Source of the DNA: an uncultured Gemmiger sp.
GTDB lineage: Bacteria; Bacillota; Clostridia; Oscillospirales; Ruminococcaceae
Length of the DNA: 64,000 nucleotides
Direction: 5' to 3'
NCBI GenBank assembly: GCA_944386495.1
Contig: CALXBE010000003.1
Location: 88,415 to 152,414, forward strand
Positions 33,188 to 40,699 of this stretch are shown in pieces (the stretch's first letter is position 1; each line of letters starts with the position of its first letter). Made by a program: the position numbers and the translations under genes. A model generated the notes under the pieces. It worked only from the letters and a program-made list of their open reading frames with translations, ran no database searches and was not told the origin of the DNA.

Positions 33188-34594
33188 TCACTGTATATTT
33201 TCTTTTCCCAACTCCCGGCGCAGGCCTTCTTTCAGAATGCTCCGCACCCGGAGATGCTGCCCCGCCGGCAGACGAATCCGCAGGGTCCCTCTGCCGTAGG
33301 GCATATTATAGGGGGTCTGGTAGAACCAGTACCCTGCATAGGGGGTGACCACCATTACCCGGTGATGGGTATACCCCTTTACATATCTTACCAGAATCCG
33401 GTCCTCTCCCAGGCAGGTGACCCCCTCCCGGAAAAAGCCTTCCAGCTGGAAAAAGGCCCAGAACAGACAGAGAAGGACCAGCACCCCCAGTATCCAGCTG
33501 ACCTGGGGCAGAGCCCACCGGCTGACCAGATAAAGGACCAGGGCTGTCCCCCCGCAGACCCCCGGAAAGGCCAGAAAAGCGGGAATGCTCCGTTTTTTCA
33601 AAGGGACCACCCCCAGCTTGGTCCAGAGGGGGCAGTCGGGGATAAGGTCCTGGAGATAATGTTCCCGTCCCACCCGGTAAAGGCAGCAGGGCACATCCCC
33701 GCCCCCAAAGCTGCCCGCCTTGAGATAGATGGGGTAACATCGGGTGATCCGGGCCGCCGGGCCCTGGCGCATATCCACCGCAGTCAGATAGGAAAGATCT
33801 ACGGTCCGGGTGACTTTGGTCAGGATTCCCGACTGGGTCCGGAGCTGGTGACCGTCCCCGGCCACCAAGAACCGGGCCGTCCGCAGTGCGCTTCCCATAA
33901 GGGCCCAGAGCCAAAGCAGCATGGCTATTGTCACCAGCCAGGCCAGACCGGCGGGAAGGAAGAGGGCCGCATACTCCTCCAACACTTCGATTTGGGAAAA
34001 AGCCGCCTGTTCCAGGCTCTGCCGGTCAATAAAAGCCAGCTGGTCCAACACCTGGGCAGTCTGCCGCCAGGTAAACATGACCAGCCAGACTCCTGCAAAC
34101 AGGTTGGAGCTGACCGCCGCCAGCCCTACCCGGTCCAGTCCCTTGGGCCGGTAGACCCGGCTGCCGGGGGCAGGGCCTTTCATCAGGGCATCCGCCAGAG
34201 GCCGGGCATCCCGCCAGGGCAGGTAAAGCATGACCTTTCCCTTCTGATGGGCATAGTAGAGGGTCACCTGGGCGGCTCCCGCCATCCGCTGCAAAGGGCG
34301 GCGGTATACCTCCACACAGGCCAGGTCCTCAGGACGAAGGGTGATGACCCGGTGCCACCAAAGGCCGGTAGCCACCGTCAGCCCCTCCTCCCCCAGATGC
34401 CACCAGGCATTCTGCCAGATAAGAAGGCTGACTGCCCCCAGAATGAGAATCACCGCCGCCTCCGCAATGAGGGAGGTGATAAGCCCCGCCAGGTCAAACC
34501 GGACCAGGGCATTTATCAGGGGAAGCAGAAGGAGTATCCACCGCTCCTGGAACTGCTGAAGGGCATAGAATATATGGAACTGGTTACGCTTCAT
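33188..34594 (-). CDS. bPH2 (YdbT-like) membrane protein
   Basis: 468 residues with several hydrophobic pairs separating bacterial pleckstrin-homology-like (bPH2, DUF304) segments. Two or three repeats of the type EGLTVATGLWWHRVITLRPEDLACVEV and TQSGILTKVTRTVDLSYLTAVDM are visible. The family is found in Bacillus as ydbT beside ydbS; its role is unknown. The start at 34594 lies inside the end of the previous gene (11-bp overlap), matching the ydbS-ydbT coupling. A longer upstream frame would overlap further and lacks support. Confidence 0.75.
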   Translation of the reverse strand: MKRNQFHIFYALQQFQERWILLLLPLINALVRFDLAGLITSLIAEAAVILILGAVSLLIWQNAWWHLGEEGLTVATGLWWHRVITLRPEDLACVEVYRRPLQRMAGAAQVTLYYAHQKGKVMLYLPWRDARPLADALMKGPAPGSRVYRPKGLDRVGLAAVSSNLFAGVWLVMFTWRQTAQVLDQLAFIDRQSLEQAAFSQIEVLEEYAALFLPAGLAWLVTIAMLLWLWALMGSALRTARFLVAGDGHQLRTQSGILTKVTRTVDLSYLTAVDMRQGPAARITRCYPIYLKAGSFGGGDVPCCLYRVGREHYLQDLIPDCPLWTKLGVVPLKKRSIPAFLAFPGVCGGTALVLYLVSRWALPQVSWILGVLVLLCLFWAFFQLEGFFREGVTCLGEDRILVRYVKGYTHHRVMVVTPYAGYWFYQTPYNMPYGRGTLRIRLPAGQHLRVRSILKEGLRRELGKENIQ

Positions 34595-35003
34595 CTTCCA
34601 GGCCCCTTCCCACCAGCCGGGCAATGGCCCGGGCGTCCATCTGGGTGATGGCCGGCAGCCACACCCCGCCGCTGGGAGTGGTGACCCGGACCAGGCAGCA
34701 GCCCAGCACCCGCATAAGAGGAGTGCTCATCCGGTAAAGACGGGCGCCCTGGTCCATGGGCAGGCAGATTTCCCATGGGAAGATGGTCCCGCCCCGGGCT
34801 AACAGCTGCTGTTCGGTAATATGGATTCGGATGGTGGCCATCCCGTACCGGGAAGCCAGAACGGTAAGCCCAAGCCAGGCCAGCCAGAACACCAGCCCCG
34901 GCCAGGGACTGAGGACGCCCAGCACCAGAGCAGGGATCAAACCCAGGACGGCCAGGTATCCTCCAAACAGGATAACCCCTCCAGGGATAGGTGTCACTTC
35001 CAT
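34584..35003 (-). CDS. bPH2 (YdbS-like) membrane protein
   Basis: 139 residues. Two hydrophobic helices (about 8-50) lead into one bPH2 domain (RIHITEQQLLARGGTIFPWE, then PLMRVLGCCLVRVTTPSGGVW). Start chosen at 35003 because AGAGGGGG lies upstream and it begins the conserved part. Companion of the larger bPH2 protein next to it. An extended -10 (TGTTATACT) lies about 45 bp upstream. Confidence 0.7.
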   Translation of the reverse strand: MEVTPIPGGVILFGGYLAVLGLIPALVLGVLSPWPGLVFWLAWLGLTVLASRYGMATIRIHITEQQLLARGGTIFPWEICLPMDQGARLYRMSTPLMRVLGCCLVRVTTPSGGVWLPAITQMDARAIARLVGRGLEDEA

Positions 35004-35131
35004 GGTCTGTCCCCCTCTGTGAAATTTCAGGTGTATCTTATAGTATAACATGGATGGTCCAAAATAAGAATGGGATAGGGAAATTTACCTGTATTTTTTC
35101 CATCCCGGGAAAAAATACTCGCCCAAAAGGT

Positions 35132-35160
35132 TTGCACCAAACCGGGTTTCGTGGTATTAT
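35132..35160 (+). promoter_or_regulatory. uppP promoter
   Basis: TTGCAC (35132-35137), 17-bp spacer, TATTAT (35155-35160). A 6-bp hairpin GGCGCA/TGCGCC lies in the short leader at 35174-35190. Confidence 0.65.
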
Positions 35161-35210
35161 GACAATATGTGTCAGGCGCAGCTTTGCGCCGTCGGAAGGA
35201 GGATTTGCCC

Positions 35211-36113
35211 ATGCCCTTGTACGAGATCCTGAAAGCCGTTGCCTACGGCATTATTGAAGGGATCACCGAATGGCTTCCCATCAGCAGTACCGGACATATG
35301 ATCCTGGCTGAGCTGGTGCTCAAGTTCCAGCTTTCGGATGCCTTTATGGAGATGTTCCGGGTGGTCATCCAGCTGGGAGCCATCCTGGCAGTGGTGGTCC
35401 TCTACTGGGGCAAGCTCTGGCCCTTCAAGCTGACCCAGACGGTGGAACCCGCCCAGGGTGAAGCCATCGGGGACCCTGCCGCCCACTGGCTGGCAGACCA
35501 CATCCGGTGGCCGGTGATGCATCTCTGGTTCAAGATTCTGGCCGCCACCCTCCCCGCCTTGGTGCTGGGGCTTCTGCTGGACGACTGGATGGATGAACAT
35601 CTGTACAACTATTTCGTCGTATCCATCATGCTCATTGTCTACGGCGTGGGCTTCCTTTGGGTGGAGCGCAAACCCCGCCCGGTCCGGCTGACCAAGCTGA
35701 GCCGGTTCACCTACAAGGATGCCCTCCTCATGGGATGCTTCCAGGTGCTGGCCATGGTTCCCGGCACCAGCCGGAGCGGCGCCACCATTCTGGGCGCCAT
35801 CCTGATCGGGATCAGCCGTCCCCTGGCTGCTCAGTTCAGCTTCTTCATGGCCATCCCGGTCATGTTCGGGGCCTCTATCCTGAAAATTGCCAAGTTTGTC
35901 ATCCAGGGCAACGCCCTGGACGGAGTGGAGATCACCGTTCTGCTCACCGGTTCCCTGGTGGCATTTTTGGTCAGCCTGGTCTGCATCCGGTTCCTGATGA
36001 ACTATGTGCGGAACCACAGCTTCAAGGTGTTCGGCTGGTACCGGATCGTGCTGGGCGTGGCAGTTCTTGTCACCGGCGTGGTCCTTGCCGCACTTGGCCA
36101 GCCCATTACCTGA
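35211..36113 (+). CDS. uppP: Undecaprenyl-diphosphatase UppP/BacA
   Basis: Membrane phosphatase that recycles the C55 lipid carrier for cell-wall polymers and can give bacitracin resistance. 300 residues, about eight hydrophobic segments. The two family signatures are present: EGITEWLPISSTGHM near the N-terminus and PGTSRSGAT in the middle, supplying catalytic Glu, Ser, His and Arg. The ATG follows AAGGAGG; an upstream in-frame ATG at 35169 lacks a ribosome-binding site. Monocistronic. Confidence 0.95.
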   Translation: MPLYEILKAVAYGIIEGITEWLPISSTGHMILAELVLKFQLSDAFMEMFRVVIQLGAILAVVVLYWGKLWPFKLTQTVEPAQGEAIGDPAAHWLADHIRWPVMHLWFKILAATLPALVLGLLLDDWMDEHLYNYFVVSIMLIVYGVGFLWVERKPRPVRLTKLSRFTYKDALLMGCFQVLAMVPGTSRSGATILGAILIGISRPLAAQFSFFMAIPVMFGASILKIAKFVIQGNALDGVEITVLLTGSLVAFLVSLVCIRFLMNYVRNHSFKVFGWYRIVLGVAVLVTGVVLAALGQPIT

Positions 36114-36131
36114 ATTTGACCCTGATTTGCC

Positions 36132-36161
36132 TTGACAATCCCCCTTCTTTCAACCTATAAT
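36132..36161 (+). promoter_or_regulatory. mgtE promoter inside the uppP terminator
   Basis: Consensus TTGACA (36132-36137), 18-bp spacer and consensus TATAAT (36156-36161). The -10 falls in the loop of the hairpin that terminates uppP. A start near 36168 gives a leader of about 224 nt. Confidence 0.75.
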
Positions 36162-36192
36162 GTGGGTTGGAAGAGGGGGATTTTTTCTTTTT
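36140..36192 (+). terminator. uppP terminator
   Basis: A stem of about 15 bp with one bulge and one G-T pair (arms 36140-36155 and 36165-36179) followed by ATTTTTTCTTTTT. It shares its bases with the mgtE promoter. Confidence 0.8.
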
Positions 36193-36232
36193 CCTTTCCC
36201 CCGAAAAATCCTTCAAACCAAAGGAACTGTGA

Positions 36233-36391
36233 GGTGAACTGCAAACTATGGATAACCCTCGACGAAGGGGCGATGAGCCTTATCCCAGGGCAGCTCACCC
36301 CATCCAGCCATAAGGCAGACAGGGCTGCTGTTCCCTTTTGAGGGATAGGCAGATCGCCTCCTTTTACCGTTATGAAAGGAGGAACTGACCA
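36233..36391 (+). ncRNA. Structured mgtE leader, candidate translational riboswitch
   Basis: By eye the leader folds into GGTGAACTGC (36233-36242) with GCAGCTCACC (36290-36299, one mismatch), an inner GGATAA/TTATCC (36250-36255/36280-36285) and a CCCT/AGGG hairpin. CAGCC/GGCTG (36305-36309/36323-36327) follows. Next comes an 8-bp helix, CCTCCTTT (36357-36364) with AAAGGAGG (36375-36382), which is the mgtE ribosome-binding site. An alternative pairing GCAGC (36290-36294) with GCTGC (36324-36328) would compete with the first helix. Context suggests Mg2+ sensing, but the M-box consensus is not recognisable. Confidence 0.55.
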
Positions 36392-37753
36392 ATGGATAAA
36401 CAAAATCTGCTGGAAATGATTTTCCGCAAAAAATATGAAGAGTACCGGGAAGCCACCGAGGAGCTTCAGCCTGCGGACCTGGCCCGTATTCTGGACCAGA
36501 TGGACAAGAACAACCGTCTGGTGGCCTTCCGTCTTCTGAAAAAGGATGTGGCCACCGAGGCCTTCGCCTACATGGACCCGGATATCCGGATGGACATGGT
36601 GGAGGGCTTTACCGATGCAGAGTTGATGCGGGCTCTGGAACGGATGAGCCTGGACGATGCCACCGACCTGCTGGAGGATATGCCCGCCAGCGTGGTAAAG
36701 CGGGTACTGGCCCAGTCCGACCCCAAGACCCGGGAGAGCCTGAACCGGCTGCTCCACTACCCGGAGGACAGTGCCGGCAGCATTATGACCCCCGAGTATG
36801 TACGGCTGAGAAGCACCCAGACCGTCACCGAGGCCCTGAACACCATCCGTCAGGTGGGCAACAAGGCCGAGACCGTCTACACCTGCTTTGTAGTGCTCCG
36901 CAGCCGGCTGGTGGGTGTAGTCTCCGCCAAGGACCTGCTCCTGGCAAACCCGGACGACAAGATTGCCGACATTATGGATGATAACATCATCTTCTGCCGG
37001 GTCACCGATGACCAGGAATATGTTTCCCGGGAAATGCAGCGTTACGGCTTTATGACCATGCCCATCGTGGACAACGAAGGGATGATGGTGGGTATTGTCA
37101 CCATGGACGATGCGGTGGATGTTCTGACTGAGGAATCCACCGAGGATATGCAGAAGATGGCCGCCATTCTTCCCGACGATGATGCAGGCAGCTACTTCAA
37201 CACCAGCGTATGGGTCCACGCCAAGCAGCGTATTCCCTGGCTGCTCATCCTCATGCTCTCCGCCACCTTTACCGGTCTGGTCACCCAGCATTACGAGGCG
37301 GCCTTTACCGCTCTGCCCCTGCTGGTCAGCTTTATGCCCATGCTGATGGACACCGGCGGCAACTGCGGCAACCAGAGCAGCACCCTTATGGTCCGCGGCC
37401 TGGCCCTGGGCGAGGTCTCCACCGGGGACTTCCTCAAGGTACTGCGGAAGGAACTGGGAGTTGCCCTTATTGTAGGTTCCGTCCTGGGTGTGGTAAACGG
37501 TCTGCGCATCTTTATTATGTACCGTTCCAGCTATCCCAACGACATTGTCAACTATGTGCTGGTGGTAAGCATCAGCCTCTTCTTTGCCATTATTCTGGCC
37601 AAGTTTGTGGGCGGCATGCTTCCCCTCCTGGCCAAGCGGCTGGGCGCTGACCCGGCTATTATGGCCACCCCCTTTATCACCACCATCGTGGACGCAGGCG
37701 CCCTGGTGATTTATTTCACCCTGGCTTCCTGGATGTTCCAGCTTCCAAAATAA
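36392..37753 (+). CDS. mgtE: Magnesium transporter MgtE
   Basis: Mg2+ channel of the cytoplasmic membrane, gated by intracellular Mg2+. 453 residues: the N-terminal superhelical domain (about 10-130, acidic and Leu-rich), two CBS domains (about 135-255, DNIIFCRVTDDQEYVSREMQ and MPIVDNEGMMVGIVTMDD), then five membrane helices from about 275 with the pore-lining GGNCGNQSSTL. All parts are intact. Its translation may be controlled by the leader, whose last helix hides the ribosome-binding site 9 nt before the ATG. Confidence 0.96.
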   Translation: MDKQNLLEMIFRKKYEEYREATEELQPADLARILDQMDKNNRLVAFRLLKKDVATEAFAYMDPDIRMDMVEGFTDAELMRALERMSLDDATDLLEDMPASVVKRVLAQSDPKTRESLNRLLHYPEDSAGSIMTPEYVRLRSTQTVTEALNTIRQVGNKAETVYTCFVVLRSRLVGVVSAKDLLLANPDDKIADIMDDNIIFCRVTDDQEYVSREMQRYGFMTMPIVDNEGMMVGIVTMDDAVDVLTEESTEDMQKMAAILPDDDAGSYFNTSVWVHAKQRIPWLLILMLSATFTGLVTQHYEAAFTALPLLVSFMPMLMDTGGNCGNQSSTLMVRGLALGEVSTGDFLKVLRKELGVALIVGSVLGVVNGLRIFIMYRSSYPNDIVNYVLVVSISLFFAIILAKFVGGMLPLLAKRLGADPAIMATPFITTIVDAGALVIYFTLASWMFQLPK

Positions 37754-37766
37754 AACCCATACTATA

Positions 37767-37814
37767 AAAAAGGAACCCTCCCGGCAGGCTTTTGCCGGAA
37801 GGGTTCCTTTTTTT
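37767..37814 (+). terminator. Bidirectional terminator
   Basis: GGAACCCTCCCGGC against GCCGGAAGGGTTCC with one mismatch and a loop of about 7 nt, flanked by A-run and TTTTTTT. Ends mgtE and the convergent dehydrogenase gene. Confidence 0.9.
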
Positions 37815-38610
37815 AATGCAGTTCCAAAGGAGAAGCCAGGTTCCGCAGCAGGGCAACCAGGCTCCATCCTGCGATGGCACTCTTGTCAGAGTAGATATCC
37901 ACCACCGCTTTGGCTCCGGCGCCCTCCACTGTGATGCAGTGGTCGTCCCCAATGAAGCCGGGCACGCTGGTGATCTCCATCTGGGTGCGGTCGGGGCCGG
38001 CTGCCGCCAGGGATGCCGCCACCGCCACATTCACCCGGGTGGGAAGCAGGGCAATGGCCTGGGTGGCTGTGCCCTGGAAGGCCTGAGCCTCAGCCGCCTC
38101 CATTTCAGGGCGGTAGACCGGGGAGCCCTTCAAAGACCCCGGGCTCTTATGGGTATGGAAGGTGACGGTGGGCTCCGCTCCGGCGGCCCGGGTCATCAGG
38201 GTGATGGTGGACAGTACATCAAAGCCGCCCACGGCCCCCGAGGCCAGGTAGACCTTCCGGCCCAGGCGAGCAGCAGCTTCCTCCACCTGAGCCTTGAATT
38301 CCTGGTCTGCAAAGGCCCCGATGGAGATAACGGCCAGGTCGGCGCCCCTTTCCAGGATGGAAAGGGCATTGGCCCGAAGTCCCGGGATTCCGCAAGTTTC
38401 CACCACAATGTCAGGGTTCAGGGCCAGGAGAGATTCCATGTCCGGGCAGCAGGCACAGCCTGCCAGAGAAGCCAGCTTCTGGGCGCTGGCCAGGGTCCGG
38501 CTGGTGACCCCCACCAGCTCATAGTCCTTCAGCAGCCCCTGGGTGTATGCCTGGACCACGATCCCGCCCAGATAGCCGCAGCCCAGAACAGCCATTTTCT
38601 TCTTATTCAT
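37813..38610 (-). CDS. Aspartate dehydrogenase family protein (NadX-like)
   Basis: 265 residues. An N-terminal Rossmann loop AVLGCGYLGGIV, VVETCGIPGL, and ASGAVGGFDVL (the family's SGAIGG motif) identify the aspartate/homoserine-dehydrogenase-like DUF108 family. GDDHCITVEG carries the candidate catalytic His. Such enzymes form iminoaspartate for NAD synthesis or work in aspartate catabolism; no nadA or nadC lies nearby, so the pathway is open. The promoter is well defined and the gene monocistronic. Confidence 0.82.
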   Translation of the reverse strand: MNKKKMAVLGCGYLGGIVVQAYTQGLLKDYELVGVTSRTLASAQKLASLAGCACCPDMESLLALNPDIVVETCGIPGLRANALSILERGADLAVISIGAFADQEFKAQVEEAAARLGRKVYLASGAVGGFDVLSTITLMTRAAGAEPTVTFHTHKSPGSLKGSPVYRPEMEAAEAQAFQGTATQAIALLPTRVNVAVAASLAAAGPDRTQMEITSVPGFIGDDHCITVEGAGAKAVVDIYSDKSAIAGWSLVALLRNLASPLELH

Positions 38611-38657
38611 GATGATTCCTTTCTCCGGCCAGGCCGGCCGTGTCTCTTTTTAAGCCG

Positions 38658-38686
38658 ATTCTATCACGGGGCAGAGAAAAGGACAA
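38658..38686 (-). promoter_or_regulatory. Promoter of the aspartate dehydrogenase-like gene
   Basis: Minus strand TTGTCC (38681-38686), 17-bp spacer, TAGAAT (38658-38663). A GGCCGGCC-rich palindrome lies just before the ribosome-binding site. Confidence 0.6.
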
Positions 38687-38788
38687 GGTTCTTTCCCCGG
38701 GCCTTTCTTTTCAGGGTACAAAACTAGAATTATTCATATTCTCCTGATAAACTGACCTCATATTCACCCCGAAAGGAGGTTTTCCCCC

Positions 38789-39127
38789 ATGAAAGGAAAA
38801 CGGCTCATCATCCCACTGGCGGTCCTGGCTGCCGCTGCCCTGGCCCTGTATTTCTGGCTTCACCTGGCCCACACGGTCACCCTGGCCAACCGGGAAGGGA
38901 CCGGCGTCAAAGGGGAGGAGATCCAGCCCCTTATTGGAACGGTCCAGGTGACCGGGGACCAGGACACCGATGTGGTTTTCACCGATGTGGAAACCGGCGA
39001 AACCTTTACCATTGAGTACCTTACCCCCGGCAAAGGGGAAAAGATCCGGCTGGAGCGGGGAAAGTGGTACCGGGTGGAGGGAGGCGGGACCCTGACCGTG
39101 AAACCCGTCAATGTAAGGATCGAGTAA
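38789..39127 (+). CDS. Small exported or membrane-anchored hypothetical protein
   Basis: 112 residues. A hydrophobic N-terminal segment (residues 6-26, IIPLAVLAAAALALYFWL) could be an uncleaved anchor or a signal peptide. The remaining 85 residues are beta-rich with alternating charged and Val/Thr positions. No cysteine lipobox, no recognised family. AAAGGAGG lies about 9 nt before the ATG. It stands alone with its own terminator. Confidence 0.65.
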   Translation: MKGKRLIIPLAVLAAAALALYFWLHLAHTVTLANREGTGVKGEEIQPLIGTVQVTGDQDTDVVFTDVETGETFTIEYLTPGKGEKIRLERGKWYRVEGGGTLTVKPVNVRIE

Positions 39128-39188
39128 AATTTCTCCGGATTTTTTTGAAATTTGCACCATTTTTCTATTCTCTTTCAAAAATCCTCCC

Positions 39189-39228
39189 CTCCCGGCAAAA
39201 ACCTTTGCCGGGAGAATTACCTTTTGTA
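39189..39228 (+). terminator. Terminator of the 112-aa gene
   Basis: Perfect 11-bp stem CTCCCGGCAAA / TTTGCCGGGAG with a 4-nt loop; the following AATTACCTTTTGT is only moderately T-rich. Confidence 0.65.
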
Positions 39229-39357
39229 TACTCCCTGTTTTTCCCCGGCCTTTTCCCCCGCTGTGGAAAAGTCGGTGGAAAATGTTAATAACTCCCCTGT
39301 TATCCCCGGGAGTTTTCCACATTCTTTTTTCCCTTTCCGGGAACAATCAACTAAATG

Positions 39358-39386
39358 TTGAATTTGCAGGCCCGGTCTGGTACAAT
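39358..39386 (+). promoter_or_regulatory. Promoter of the rhomboid-like gene
   Basis: TTGAAT (39358-39363), 17-bp spacer, TACAAT (39381-39386), about 80 bp before the start codon. Confidence 0.7.
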
Positions 39387-39465
39387 ATCCTTACCGTGTC
39401 CGGCGGCCGGCTTTTACGGCGTCAGGCAACATTTTTACAAAACTTTATTCAGGAGGACACCGTCT

Positions 39466-40110
39466 ATGAACTGGCTGGATAAACTGGAGCGTAAATTCGG
39501 TCATCTCTATATTCCCCAGCTGATGAATGTTATTGTGGCAGGGCAGGCCCTGGTCTGGGTCATTGTCATGCTCATCAACCAGAATCTTTATTATGCCATG
39601 ATGCTCACCCGGGACGGTCTGGCGCATTTCCAGCTCTGGCGGCTGGTGAGCTTTGTCTTCCTTCCTCCCATCTCCAGCGCCCTTTACCTGGTCATTGAGC
39701 TTTATTTCCTCTGGTTTATGGGCAGCTGCCTGGAACGGGCCTGGGGCGGTTTCCGGCTGAATGTGTATTTCCTGCTGGGAATGCTGGGGAGCATCCTCTC
39801 CTGCCTGCTGACAGGATTTGGGTCCTCCACCGGTCTTTTCCTTAGTCTCTTCTTTGCCTTTGCATGGCTCTTCCCCGACACCCAGATCCTTCTTTTCTTC
39901 ATCCTTCCCGTCAAGGCCAAGTGGATGGGCTGGGCTGCCGGGATCTGGTGGGCCTATGAGTTTATTGTGGGCGGCCTTTATATGAAGGTGAGCCTGGTAT
40001 TGGGATTGGCTGGTTTCCTGATTTTCTTCGGTCGGGAGCTGTGGCACTGGTGCAAGGACACCTGGATCAACTACCGCCGCCGCAAGCAATGGAAAAATCA
40101 GTGGAAGTAA
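39466..40110 (+). CDS. Rhomboid-like multi-pass membrane protein, probably inactive
   Basis: 214 residues with about six hydrophobic segments. HFQLWRLVSFVFLP is the characteristic loop-1 pattern of rhomboid proteases, and WFMGSCLERAWGGFRLN matches the following helix with its glycine. The GxSG nucleophile motif and the last-helix His are not seen, so a protease role is doubtful; a pseudoprotease or derlin-like role is possible. I chose the ATG at 39466 since AGGAGG precedes it; the frame open to 39355 covers the promoter. The basic C-terminal tail (YRRRKQWKNQWK) is cytoplasmic. Confidence 0.65.
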   Translation: MNWLDKLERKFGHLYIPQLMNVIVAGQALVWVIVMLINQNLYYAMMLTRDGLAHFQLWRLVSFVFLPPISSALYLVIELYFLWFMGSCLERAWGGFRLNVYFLLGMLGSILSCLLTGFGSSTGLFLSLFFAFAWLFPDTQILLFFILPVKAKWMGWAAGIWWAYEFIVGGLYMKVSLVLGLAGFLIFFGRELWHWCKDTWINYRRRKQWKNQWK

Positions 40111-40144
40111 TTTTCCTTCTCTGGTAAAATTTTCACATCCGTGG

Positions 40145-40178
40145 TATAATAGTCTTTGACTATTATACTACTTTTTTT
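40145..40178 (+). terminator. Terminator of the rhomboid-like gene
   Basis: TATAATAGTC (40145-40154) and GACTATTATA (40158-40167) form a perfect AT-rich 10-bp stem with a TTT loop, followed by CTACTTTTTTTAT. Confidence 0.75.
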
Positions 40179-40378
40179 ATACGGCCTTTTCCGGGGCTGC
40201 CAAAAAGAAGGCATCTGCCCCAGGGCATGCCGCTATGGTATAATAGGCACCAAGTATCATGCCTCATTATTCAAAGCCGGCTTTTTTCTTTTCCCGGAAA
40301 GAGATAAAGAAAGAGGCACCCGGCAAACCGTTATAATGTATATTTCTTGCCGCAAGAACGGCAAAGGGGGGTTTTTGT

Positions 40379-40699
40379 ATGAAAATGATCACCGCCATCG
40401 TCAATAAGGAGGACTCCCGGCAGGTATGCTCTCAGCTGATTCGTTCCAAGTTCAGCGTGACCCGGCTTTCCACCACCGGCGGATTCCTTATGACCGGAAA
40501 TGTCACCCTTATGATGGGCGTGGAAGACGAACGGGTGGAGGAGTGCATTGAGATTCTCCGGAAGTATTGCAGCCAGCACACCGAAGTGGTCCCCAGCACC
40601 GCTCTCTTCGGCAGCGGGGAGACCAGCCTGCCCATAACCGTTACCGTGGGAGGCGCTACCGTCTTTGTGACCAATGTGGAGCGGTTTGAAAAGCTGTGA
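40379..40699 (+). CDS. darA: Cyclic-di-AMP receptor DarA/PstA (PII-like)
   Basis: 106-residue PII-like trimeric protein that binds the second messenger c-di-AMP. Visible: MITAIVNKEDSRQV at the N-terminus, the TRLSTTGGFLMTGNVTLMMG strand-loop (T-loop and ligand site) and VTVGGATVFV at the end, all matching the YaaQ/DarA family. AAGGGGGG lies 7 nt before the ATG. It begins the conserved darA-holB-ricT cluster and overlaps holB by one base. A TATAAT lies about 50 bp upstream. Downstream partners of c-di-AMP are not in the window. Confidence 0.93.
   Translation: MKMITAIVNKEDSRQVCSQLIRSKFSVTRLSTTGGFLMTGNVTLMMGVEDERVEECIEILRKYCSQHTEVVPSTALFGSGETSLPITVTVGGATVFVTNVERFEKL

Larger units (their letters stand above)
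39128..39465 (+). other. 338-bp intergenic region with terminator, DnaA-box-like cluster and promoter
   Basis: No gene is seen. In order it holds an A/T-rich stretch, a strong hairpin, four near-matches to the DnaA box TTATCCACA within 60 bp (39262-39270 and 39274-39282 reversed; 39300-39308 and 39313-39321 direct), a T-run, and the promoter of the rhomboid-like gene. The first and last boxes are exact complements (TTTTCCACA). Confidence 0.5.

Noticed and set aside
36200-36391. M-box, NiCo, fluoride or Mn riboswitch assignment for the mgtE leader
   Set aside because: Pieces such as AGGTGA, GGCGATG and AGGGCTGC recall these classes, but the conserved cores in the right order and spacing are not present by eye.
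39240-39360. Chromosomal origin (oriC)
   Set aside because: DnaA-like boxes exist but there is no dnaA, dnaN, recF or rpmH nearby and no clear AT-rich unwinding element beside them.
40696-40698. GTG start for holB
   Set aside because: The GTG overlaps the darA stop, but the ATG at 40699 gives the usual overlap and is the better codon; the difference is one residue.
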